The notes under the pieces were generated by a model. The model did no database searches, was not told where the DNA came from, and saw nothing but the letters and a program-made list of their open reading frames with translations. From Candidatus Woesearchaeota archaeon (GTDB lineage Archaea; Nanobdellota; Nanobdellia; Woesearchaeales; JAHWHD01): a DNA stretch of 64,000 nt. How positions within the stretch are numbered: the stretch's first letter is position 1; each line of letters begins with the position of its first letter. The position numbers and the translations under genes were made by a program. Shown in pieces: positions 51,345 to 59,721 of the stretch. The stretch lies in NCBI GenBank assembly GCA_019323515.1, contig JAHWHG010000007.1, forward strand, positions 1-64,000, given 5' to 3'.

Positions 51345-52805
51345 GAAACTTGGAAGAGTATTAATTGCAGAATTCTTTGCTTTTTCTCTTTCCTCTTCAA
51401 TAACTCTAAAAATATCATCAGATATATCAGTAGGGTAATTATTAGTAAAACAAGCATCACAACAATTCAGCTTTGGAAGTGGTTTATGCAGGTTTGCATA
51501 AGGTTGATAAAATAATATATCCACACCAACATAATCTGCAACCTTCTCCAAAGGAAGGTTTCCAGCAATAAATTCCTTCAAGACCTGCATGTCTATTCCA
51601 TAGACACAAGGGTATTTTACTGGGGGAGAATAGATACAAAGGTAGATTTCTTTTGCACCTGCTTTCCTCAAATCTTGAACTATTGCTTTTGAAGTAATAC
51701 CCCTTATCAGACTATCATCAATGATAACAATCCTTTTATCCCTAACACGATTCTTCATTACATTTATCTTAGTATCAACTGTTTGTTTCCTTAACTGATA
51801 CGTTGGCTGGATAAAACTCCTGCCTGCATCCTGATTTACCTCAAAGATTTTCTTGTATTTATCTCCGCCATATACACTTGAAAACCCCAATGCCGCCTCT
51901 TCAGAAGTGCTAGGGATATCAGACACCAGATCAAATTCAAGATTAGGATATCTTCTTTTAAATTCCTTTGCTAACAACATCCCCCAATCTCTTCTGACCT
52001 CACATACATCGATTCCATCGGTACGAGAATCTCCTTTTGCAAAATAGACATATTCAAAGATACAAGGCCTATGCTCATTTGGCAAGACATTCCATACATG
52101 CTCCTTTCTTTTGACATCAATAAACACAGCCTCACCGGGTTTTAGATCACCCCATCTCTCATAATCATACTTATCAAAAGTCCTATCCTCTGATGCAAAT
52201 ATATACGTAACACCTTCAGAACTATACCTCCTGCCAGCAACAATTGGCTTAATCCCTTTAGGATCCCTGAACGCAACAAAACCCTTATCTTTTATGTACG
52301 AGATTACAGAGTAACTTCCCTTTGCCTTATTCATAACACTCTTGATTGCAGCACGGATCTGTTTTGACTTCAAATCACACAATTTTCCACGTTTATATAA
52401 CTCATCAGCAAAAAGATGAAGAATTGTCTCACTGTCACAGTTAGAGTTAGGATACCTACCGCACTGATTTCTCAGATAATCCTTTAACTCAAAATTATTA
52501 GTCAGATTACCATTATGTGCAAGCATTATACTATCTGTATGGAAAGGTTGAGCATCTGAAGCTCCACCAGCACCTACAGTTGCATAACGGACATGCCCAA
52601 GCCCAACATTACCTCTAAGCCTCCCAAAGTGTTTATCTTTAAAAACTTCCTTTACCAAACCAAGCCCTTTCTTCTCGATAAAGGTATTGTTAAAACAGGT
52701 TGTAATTCCGCAGGAATCTCTGCCTCGATGCTGAATGTCAACTGAATACCTATACAGTTCCTCAACAACATCCTCTAACCCATAAATCCCAACTATTCCG
52801 CACAT
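51336..52805 (-). CDS. purF: Amidophosphoribosyltransferase PurF
   Basis: 489 residues. First committed purine step: PRPP plus glutamine to 5-phosphoribosylamine. MCGIVGIYG exposes the N-terminal Cys nucleophile after Met removal, no propeptide is present; HVRYATVGAGG and GNLTN are glutaminase motifs; VIIDDSLIRGITS is the PRPP loop. Last gene of the purine operon, 1 bp behind purN. The final 30 residues are weakly conserved. Confidence 0.95.
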   Translation of the reverse strand: MCGIVGIYGLEDVVEELYRYSVDIQHRGRDSCGITTCFNNTFIEKKGLGLVKEVFKDKHFGRLRGNVGLGHVRYATVGAGGASDAQPFHTDSIMLAHNGNLTNNFELKDYLRNQCGRYPNSNCDSETILHLFADELYKRGKLCDLKSKQIRAAIKSVMNKAKGSYSVISYIKDKGFVAFRDPKGIKPIVAGRRYSSEGVTYIFASEDRTFDKYDYERWGDLKPGEAVFIDVKRKEHVWNVLPNEHRPCIFEYVYFAKGDSRTDGIDVCEVRRDWGMLLAKEFKRRYPNLEFDLVSDIPSTSEEAALGFSSVYGGDKYKKIFEVNQDAGRSFIQPTYQLRKQTVDTKINVMKNRVRDKRIVIIDDSLIRGITSKAIVQDLRKAGAKEIYLCIYSPPVKYPCVYGIDMQVLKEFIAGNLPLEKVADYVGVDILFYQPYANLHKPLPKLNCCDACFTNNYPTDISDDIFRVIEEEREKAKNSAINTLPSFLF

Positions 52806-52806
52806 A

Positions 52807-53700
52807 TTAAAACCTCAACCCCTCAAAATTAAGTTCACATCTATAACCCTTCTGCCTGACCTCATTCACCTGCTTCATCAATGAAGTAAACTGAATAAAT
52901 TCATGCGTACCTTCGTAAAAATCATCACCAAAGATACGAACAACCCCAGCAAACACATTAACATAACCGTCAACTGCAACAATATTATAATTTGCTCGTT
53001 TATCATCAATCTCATCAACAAAACTTAGACCACCATCAGCAAACCTACCAAACTCATTCTTTATAACAACCTCTTTACCTTCTAATTTAATCAATCCCTC
53101 AAAATACATCTTAAGCGCAAGAGGATATAGCTCATGCTCGATCTTCAGACCAGTTTTCTTCAGATCATCAATATCTTTATACTCACTCTTTACAGCGATA
53201 GGTGCCTGCAATATTATAGGCCCTGTATCAACACCAGAATCAACAAAATGCACAGTTGCACATGTAGATTCTAGACTCTCTCTATTCTCCCAAGCCCATT
53301 CATATCCATGCGCTCCCTGATACATCCTTGTATCAGCTGGATGAATATTGACGACTTTATTCTTGAATTCATTCAGGAAATAGGAAGTAAGTATTCTCAT
53401 ATAACCTGCAAGCACAATTAAATCTGGCTCATAACCCTTAATTGCAGTTATCAGTTCATCCTCATGCAACAACCTTCTCTGTCTTAAAGTAATATTAGGA
53501 AAATTCTTTTTACAATAATCGTCATGAGGAATTACAACCCCATCAATATTATACTTCTCAAGCCTTTCAAACACACCAGCATTCTCATTATTACTCACAA
53601 CTACAGCAACCTCAGCATTAATACTTCCTTCCTTACATGCCTTTGCAATTGCCTCAAAATTAGTTCCACTTCCTGACGCTAAAACAGCTATTTTATTCAT
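52807..53700 (-). CDS. purN: GAR formyltransferase PurN with C-terminal extension
   Basis: 297 residues. Transfers formyl from 10-formyl-tetrahydrofolate to GAR. ASGSGTNFEAI near 8-18; catalytic asparagine and histidine in VVNIHPAD; catalytic aspartate in FVDSGVDTGPII. PurN usually ends near 200; here about 85 further residues (from KNEFGRFADGGLSFVDEIDD) make an extra domain of unknown role. Overlaps purD by 8 bp. Confidence 0.92.
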   Translation of the reverse strand: MNKIAVLASGSGTNFEAIAKACKEGSINAEVAVVVSNNENAGVFERLEKYNIDGVVIPHDDYCKKNFPNITLRQRRLLHEDELITAIKGYEPDLIVLAGYMRILTSYFLNEFKNKVVNIHPADTRMYQGAHGYEWAWENRESLESTCATVHFVDSGVDTGPIILQAPIAVKSEYKDIDDLKKTGLKIEHELYPLALKMYFEGLIKLEGKEVVIKNEFGRFADGGLSFVDEIDDKRANYNIVAVDGYVNVFAGVVRIFGDDFYEGTHEFIQFTSLMKQVNEVRQKGYRCELNFEGLRF

Positions 53701-55009
53701 GTTTCAACCCTTTTTTTCCAATATCAGTCCTGTAAAACTGAAACCCCTCAATGCAAGGCTGACCATGTGCCAAACTACCAGGATCAACAAACATCAGCTT
53801 CCCTGCATCGTTATAAGCATTAGCAATTGCAGAGCTTAAATCACTGCCAATCCCAACAACATTCAAGACACGACCTCCATTGACATAATAGTTATCTTTA
53901 TCCCTTTTAGTGCCCGCATGGAATACCAAACCTTTACAATCATCTAACCCAGTTATTAGCTTACCTTTAACCTTACTATAATCACCAGGGTATCCCATTG
54001 ATGCAACAACTACACAGCAAGTAGCCTTATCCTCAAACTCCAATTCAATTTCATCAAGTCTTTCATCAATACAAGCCTGCATAACATCATAAAGATTGTT
54101 CTTAAGAAGCGGCAACACCACCTGAGTCTCAGGATCTCCAAATCTGCAGTTATACTCTAATACCTTAGGCCCTTCACTAGTCAACATCAGACCTGCATAA
54201 AGAACACCTTTATAGACACGATTTTCATTAAGTTCTCCCATAGCAGTAATAGTTGGGAAAAGTATCTTCGAATAGATTTCAGCAACATCCCTCGGCTTGA
54301 CAAACTGTACAGGAGCATATGCACCCATACCTCCAGTATTAGGACCTTTATCCTCATCAAAAACCCTCTTATGATCCTGTGAATAAATCAAAGGCCTCAC
54401 AGTCTTTCCATCACTAAAAGCAAGAACAGAAACCTCTTGCCCATCTAAGCGCTCTTCAAGCACAAACCTTTCTCCAGCTCCTCCAAAGTTCTGTGTCACA
54501 ATCTCAATAGCTTTAGAGACCTCTTCAGCAGAATCACAGACAATAACACCCTTACCAGCAGCTAATCCATCAGCCTTCACAACCCTAGCCCAATCATTTT
54601 TAGCAACAAAGTATCTTGCAGTATCAGGATCAGAGAACTCCTCAAACCTAGCTGTTGGAATACTGTACCTCTGCATCAACCTCTTTGCATAGATTTTACT
54701 TCCTTCAAGTTCAGCAGCATCCCTGCTTGGACCAAAAATCTTAAGTCCACGATTATTGAATTTATCAACAAGCCCATTAACCAAAGGAAGCTCAGGGCCA
54801 ACTATGGTTAAGTCAACCTTATTCTTATTTGCAAATATAACCAATCCTTCCAGGTCATCAGGTTTGATATCAACATTCTTCCCAATCTCAGATGTTCCGC
54901 CATTACCAGGAGCAAACCACAGATTCACATCACTTCTCAAATCCTTCTTTATCTTCCATCCAATGCAATGTTCTCTTCCACCAGAGCCGATGATAAGTAC
55001 ATTCTTCAA
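53693..55009 (-). CDS. purD: GAR synthetase PurD
   Basis: 438 residues from a TTG at 55009, which sits 6 nt after AGGTG and gives the normal family start LKNVLIIGSGGREHCIGWK; the frame is open to 55081 but that lies inside the upstream gene and has no ribosome site. Ligates glycine to phosphoribosylamine. ATP-grasp features: GLAAGKGVIVC, EERLDGQEVSVLA, PNTGGMGAYAPV, EYNCRFGDPETQ. Complete. Confidence 0.93.
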   Translation of the reverse strand: MKNVLIIGSGGREHCIGWKIKKDLRSDVNLWFAPGNGGTSEIGKNVDIKPDDLEGLVIFANKNKVDLTIVGPELPLVNGLVDKFNNRGLKIFGPSRDAAELEGSKIYAKRLMQRYSIPTARFEEFSDPDTARYFVAKNDWARVVKADGLAAGKGVIVCDSAEEVSKAIEIVTQNFGGAGERFVLEERLDGQEVSVLAFSDGKTVRPLIYSQDHKRVFDEDKGPNTGGMGAYAPVQFVKPRDVAEIYSKILFPTITAMGELNENRVYKGVLYAGLMLTSEGPKVLEYNCRFGDPETQVVLPLLKNNLYDVMQACIDERLDEIELEFEDKATCCVVVASMGYPGDYSKVKGKLITGLDDCKGLVFHAGTKRDKDNYYVNGGRVLNVVGIGSDLSSAIANAYNDAGKLMFVDPGSLAHGQPCIEGFQFYRTDIGKKGLKHE

Positions 55010-55019
55010 TTGAAACACC

Positions 55020-56333
55020 TCACATATCAAATATTCGTTTAGCAAACAAAGCTGCATTACCTGGATCAATAATAACAGCAACAGCTACATTACTAGGCAT
55101 CCTTAAACTTGAATGTACATCAACATTATATGTTGCCATGTCCTTGAAAGGCGGACACGCAATCACAGGATGCACAGAGTTAGCTGCAACCATCCCAGAA
55201 AGTGCATTACTTCTCCCAGCAATTGTTATATAGACTAGAGGTTCAATGCTTTTATTCAGCTCATCAATCAGAGCAAGCACCTTCCTAGGATTTTTATGCG
55301 CTGAAGCAATCTCAGTTGAATGAGGAATATCATACTCTCGTAATTTCTCTTCAATCTTATTATACTGCCTATCATCTGATTTACTTCCGGCGATTATCTG
55401 CACAAAGCATCCCTTAATACCAAGGCTTTTCTTCAGATTACGAATAATCCTCTTGCTCGCATCACTCTCAACATCCAAACTTTTACCTGTAACCTTATTG
55501 TAAAGCTCAAGATACCTCTTACTTACTTCATCAACAACCTCAACAGGCATCTCTGGAAAATCTCCTTCACCCATGTAATCCTTCTCATTTATCAGCCACT
55601 GCCTTACAAACTCTTTGTTTAACTGCACAGGATTCTCATTATCTGCCTCATAACTCTCAACTAACCAATACCTAGAACTGTCTGGTGTGTGCACTTCGTC
55701 AATCAACACTAATTCATTATTTACATCAAGACCAAACTCATATTTAGTATCAACAAGTATAAGACCATTCTTATAACTCAACTCCTCTCCTCTTTTGAAA
55801 AGAGCTACAGCCTTCTCACAGATATCATCCATGAAATCCTTAGAAACAATACACTGCGAAGCAGCATCCTCAACAGATATATCAATATCATGTCCTTCCT
55901 CTGCTTTAGTTGAAGGTGTAATTATAGGCTCATCAAAGCGATAATTCTTGGTCAGACCATCTGCTAAATTAACACCAGACTTCTCTCTCTTACCTTTTTC
56001 ATAATCTCTCCAAGCAGAACCAGTCAAAAATCTACGGACAATTACCTCAAGTGCTATAGGCTTACATTCCTTTGCAATAATCACGCTTGGGTCTGGTGTA
56101 TCAAGTATATGATTCCCAATAATATCCTTAGTATTCTCAAACCAGTAATTTGCAATACTTGTCAAAACAGCTCCCTTATACGGAATCGGCTGCTTGCTTA
56201 CTTTATCAAAACAACTTATCCTGTCAGAAGCAATCATAACCCTTCTACCATCACCTAAAACATGGATATCCCTCACCTTTCCTGACCTGTAATTACCAAG
56301 TTCAGGCACCATCGCATTATAAATCGCATTCAT
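55020..56333 (-). CDS. purCE: PurC-PurE fusion (PAICS-like bifunctional enzyme)
   Basis: 437 residues. Residues 1-300 are SAICAR synthetase: SGKVRDIHVLGDGR, ASDRISCFD, RRFLTGSAWRDYEKG, LVDTKYEFG, IDEVHTPDSSRYW. Residues 308-437 are AIR carboxylase of class II: GSKSDD (316-321), SAHK (344-347) and AGRSNAL (372-378), with SSLRMPS, as in animal PAICS; class I enzymes read AGGAAHL here. Class II uses CO2 directly, so PurK is unnecessary, in line with its absence. The order C then E is that of vertebrate PAICS. Confidence 0.92.
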   Translation of the reverse strand: MNAIYNAMVPELGNYRSGKVRDIHVLGDGRRVMIASDRISCFDKVSKQPIPYKGAVLTSIANYWFENTKDIIGNHILDTPDPSVIIAKECKPIALEVIVRRFLTGSAWRDYEKGKREKSGVNLADGLTKNYRFDEPIITPSTKAEEGHDIDISVEDAASQCIVSKDFMDDICEKAVALFKRGEELSYKNGLILVDTKYEFGLDVNNELVLIDEVHTPDSSRYWLVESYEADNENPVQLNKEFVRQWLINEKDYMGEGDFPEMPVEVVDEVSKRYLELYNKVTGKSLDVESDASKRIIRNLKKSLGIKGCFVQIIAGSKSDDRQYNKIEEKLREYDIPHSTEIASAHKNPRKVLALIDELNKSIEPLVYITIAGRSNALSGMVAANSVHPVIACPPFKDMATYNVDVHSSLRMPSNVAVAVIIDPGNAALFAKRIFDM

Positions 56334-56357
56334 CTAAAAACACCTCATATTTCCCGG

Positions 56358-57977
56358 TTAATGTTTGAAATGTCTTACACCAGTATAGACCATTGCAACA
56401 CCTAACTCATTGCAAACATCCTCTGACGCTTTATCATTATTTGAACCACCAGGGTGTATTATGTTTTTAATCACTCCTCCAACCTGCTTAACACAATCAT
56501 CAAAAGGAAAAAACGAATCGCTTGCCATCACACAATTCTTAATCTCATCTTCAACCACTAGACGCTGGTTATTAAGACAATAACAAGATCTCTCCTTTGC
56601 ATCACACACAGAATCAACTCTATTACACTGTCCTGCACCATAACCAACCATCTGATAAAAACCTGGCTTATACTCTCTAGCAATAGCTATAGCATTTGAC
56701 TTAAGATGCTTCGCTGCAGTCATTGCAAAGCAATATACTTCTTTAGAAAGTGTTGGCTTTGCCTCAGTGACTAAACCAAGTCTCTTTCCATCAACCTCTC
56801 CCAGCTCTTTAAACAAATCCTCAATAGGTATCTCCATAAGGTCTAAATCATTATCCTGTAGAAGCATCCCGCAGTTGATAGACCTATAAGTCTTATCTTC
56901 CTGACCAAACTGACTGCTAATCAATCTCAAACCTTTCCTCTTCTTAGAAGCCCACTCAACAACCTCTTTATCATAATCTGGAGCTATAAAAACCTCAACA
57001 AACTTGTAATTGTCTGGATAATCTTTCTTTTTTCGTATCTGATCAACCACAGCCATTGTGACTTTTGAAGTAAATGCACAAACGCTCCCAAAAGCACTCT
57101 TAGGATCACCAGCCCAGGCATAAGCAAAAGCCTCCTCAATACTCTCTCCAGTTGCATAACCGCAAGGATTGGTATGTTTTATAACAGCAACACCATGCTC
57201 ACCAAACTTCTTCAAATCCCAAGCTGCGTGCATTGCTGCATCAACATCAAGGTAATTGTTATAAGACATTTCTTTCCCACTTACTTGGACAAAATCATTA
57301 TAGTTGTAAGCCCAATATACTCTAGCTTTCTGATGCCAGTTCTCTCCATACCTCAACTCTTTACCAGCACCACACTTCAACCTGATACTATACTCCCCAA
57401 TCAACCTTTTCCCAAGCTCAACAGCATTCACACTCCTGTAATTCGCAACATGATTCACAGCCTTAACTGCCAACATCTTCCTAAACTCTTCACTCAGCTC
57501 ACCGTTATCATTAAGCTCACCAACAACCATAGAATAATCATCAGGGTCTACAACAACAGCAACATCTTTATAATTCTTCACAGAACTCATTATCATAGTA
57601 GGCCCGCCAATATCAATATTCTCAACAAGCTCATCAAGTTCTCCCCCCCTCTTGACAACATCTTCAAAAGGATAAAGATTGCAGACAACTAAATCAATAG
57701 GCTCAACATTATAATGTTCAGCTTCTTCGTCATCTTCACCTCTTTTATACAATATACCACCGTGAACTCTTGGATGCAATGTCTTAACACGACCCCCAAA
57801 CATCTCAGGTGCCTTAGTATACAAAGATACATCTGCAACATCAAACCCATTATCCTCTAAATACCTTGCAGTTCCACCAGTAGAAAGTATCTCAATATCT
57901 TCATTAAACCGATAAAGCCCTCCAACCAATTCATCTAATCCACTTTTATCATATACAGAAATTAAAGCTCTTTTCAT
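56358..57977 (-). CDS. purH: PurH, AICAR formyltransferase/IMP cyclohydrolase
   Basis: 539 residues, bifunctional. N-terminal cyclohydrolase (MGS-like) with STGGTARYLEDNG and KTLHPRVHGGIL; C-terminal formyltransferase with KHTNPCG, the catalytic Lys-His motif, and HPGGSNND. Catalyses the last two IMP steps using 10-formyl-tetrahydrofolate. ATGA overlap (57974-57977) with folD, which supplies that cofactor. Confidence 0.95.
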   Translation of the reverse strand: MKRALISVYDKSGLDELVGGLYRFNEDIEILSTGGTARYLEDNGFDVADVSLYTKAPEMFGGRVKTLHPRVHGGILYKRGEDDEEAEHYNVEPIDLVVCNLYPFEDVVKRGGELDELVENIDIGGPTMIMSSVKNYKDVAVVVDPDDYSMVVGELNDNGELSEEFRKMLAVKAVNHVANYRSVNAVELGKRLIGEYSIRLKCGAGKELRYGENWHQKARVYWAYNYNDFVQVSGKEMSYNNYLDVDAAMHAAWDLKKFGEHGVAVIKHTNPCGYATGESIEEAFAYAWAGDPKSAFGSVCAFTSKVTMAVVDQIRKKKDYPDNYKFVEVFIAPDYDKEVVEWASKKRKGLRLISSQFGQEDKTYRSINCGMLLQDNDLDLMEIPIEDLFKELGEVDGKRLGLVTEAKPTLSKEVYCFAMTAAKHLKSNAIAIAREYKPGFYQMVGYGAGQCNRVDSVCDAKERSCYCLNNQRLVVEDEIKNCVMASDSFFPFDDCVKQVGGVIKNIIHPGGSNNDKASEDVCNELGVAMVYTGVRHFKH

Positions 57978-58873
57978 TTTACCACCTCAGCGTATGGAGA
58001 AAGTATCTCATCCACACCATTATTTCGAAAATAATCTTGCAGATCAGCAAGGTAATACAAGTTTGTCACAACCATTGCAAGAGTGACAGGACCAAGACCA
58101 CCCTTCTTAGGAGTAATAGCTGTTACAATCTCAGAGACACCATCAAAATCAACATCACATCCGCCAACATCAACTACAACAGCTTTCTCGCTTACCATCG
58201 AAGGCTTAAGAAAACCTTTTTTTCCTACTGCAGAAACAATGATATCAGCCCTTCTAGTAGACTCAATAAGATATTCAAGAGGAGTAAACTCATTACACGC
58301 AACAACCTGCGCTTTCCTGTTCTCAAGCATTAGAAGTAAAGGCAAACCAACTATCTGGGAATAATTAATAACAGTAACTAGCTTACTCTTCTTATTCTTC
58401 TTATCATAGAATGGCACATCGTGATAATCCAAAAGCTTCATGATAGCTTTAGGAGTGAAAGGGATTATATACTTTGGAGTTTCCTCTTTCTCACTAATTG
58501 TCTTCCTGTAATGCGCAAGAATACCTGTCCAGATAGGATGCAAACCCTCTACATCCTTAAGAGGATCCAGAAGACCCATTATCTTCTTATCCAAATCATA
58601 ATCATCACAAAAAGGATGACCGATGACAACACCAGTAACATAAGGGTCCCTATTACAATCTGCTATCCTTTCTACAACATTAGATTCATTTGTATCATCA
58701 ATATCCAAAACATCAACACCAAGCTTCTTGCACTTATTCTTAACCAACCTCATAAAATAATTAGCATCTTTTCTACAATCTTCTCCTGTAATTACAGCAA
58801 GACAAGGCTTATAGCTATCACGCATCTCCTGTATTGAATCAAGATAAAACTTTGCAGCTTCCTTACCTCCCAA
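57974..58873 (-). CDS. folD: FolD, methylenetetrahydrofolate dehydrogenase/cyclohydrolase
   Basis: About 300 residues. Interconverts 5,10-methylene- and 10-formyl-tetrahydrofolate for PurN and PurH. Motifs: GGKEAAKFYLDSI near the start, NYFMRLVKNKCKKLGV carrying the Tyr and Lys of the active site, VINYSQIVGLPLLLML, and the C-terminal GGLGPVTLAMVVTN. The start is odd: the TTG at 58873 has no ribosome site, while GGTGAT near 58891-58896 sits 5 nt before an in-frame ATA at 58885 that would add I-V-K-I-L and give the usual family beginning. Stops of purQ overlap here. Confidence 0.88.
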   Translation of the reverse strand: MGGKEAAKFYLDSIQEMRDSYKPCLAVITGEDCRKDANYFMRLVKNKCKKLGVDVLDIDDTNESNVVERIADCNRDPYVTGVVIGHPFCDDYDLDKKIMGLLDPLKDVEGLHPIWTGILAHYRKTISEKEETPKYIIPFTPKAIMKLLDYHDVPFYDKKNKKSKLVTVINYSQIVGLPLLLMLENRKAQVVACNEFTPLEYLIESTRRADIIVSAVGKKGFLKPSMVSEKAVVVDVGGCDVDFDGVSEIVTAITPKKGGLGPVTLAMVVTNLYYLADLQDYFRNNGVDEILSPYAEVVK

Positions 58874-58881
58874 TATTTTTA

Positions 58882-59721
58882 CTATTGTTCATCACCTTTA
58901 AAATAATTAACAGCATTCTTAAATATCTTCAAACCAAGCGGCTCACCAAAATATTTATTATATCTTTTCCAAGCAAAATCATCTTCAAGATGTTCTTCCA
59001 AAACCTTCTTCAGTGTATAAAGAGCTCTATTCTCATCTCTTAATAATCTCTCAGGATGTGGCATAAGGCCAAAGACCCTGCCAGTTGTATCACAAACACC
59101 AGCAATAGCATGCATAGATCCATTAGGGTTGTCAGGATACTCCATTGTAGGAACTTTATTTAAATCACAATACTGAAAAACAACCTGGCTATCATCAAAC
59201 AGCATATCACAAAGCTCTTCTGATGCTATAAACTTCCCTTCCCCATGCGCCACAGGCAAGGTAGTTGATTCTATGTCTTGCGTCCAAACGCATTTATTAT
59301 GAGGACTATAAAGCTTCACATGCCTGCACTCAAACCTACTGGAATCATTATAACCAAGTGTCACGCACTGCTCTCCAGAATAAGGAAGAAAACCAGATTT
59401 AACTAAAGCCTGAAACCCATTACAGATTCCAATCACTAACTTACCATCATTAACAAATTTCTCAAGCTCTGAACCAATACTTAATAAATCTAAAGCAAGC
59501 AGCTTACCAGCTGCCACATAATCACCATAACTAAAACCACCAGGTATTGCCAATATTTGATAATCATCTAAACAGACATCTTTTTCAAGCAAAGGATCAT
59601 AACCTTTCCTAAGACTATTAAGATGAACAATATCAGCCTGAGCTCCTGCCAACCTAAAAGCAAAAGCAGTCTCCCTATCACAATTAGTCCCATCTGTCTG
59701 GAAAACAATAGCTTTTACCAT
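58882..59721 (-). CDS. purQ: PurQ, glutaminase subunit of FGAM synthase
   Basis: 279 residues, larger than the 225-residue bacterial PurQ. Supplies ammonia to PurL. Class I glutaminase triad: C100 in GICNGFQ, H222 and E224 in MPHPERL. GGFSYGDYVAAG is the family motif. Extra C-terminal region (FAWKRYNKYFGEPLGLKIFK) beyond the triad. Start ATG overlaps the purL stop by 7 bp. Confidence 0.93.
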   Translation of the reverse strand: MVKAIVFQTDGTNCDRETAFAFRLAGAQADIVHLNSLRKGYDPLLEKDVCLDDYQILAIPGGFSYGDYVAAGKLLALDLLSIGSELEKFVNDGKLVIGICNGFQALVKSGFLPYSGEQCVTLGYNDSSRFECRHVKLYSPHNKCVWTQDIESTTLPVAHGEGKFIASEELCDMLFDDSQVVFQYCDLNKVPTMEYPDNPNGSMHAIAGVCDTTGRVFGLMPHPERLLRDENRALYTLKKVLEEHLEDDFAWKRYNKYFGEPLGLKIFKNAVNYFKGDEQ

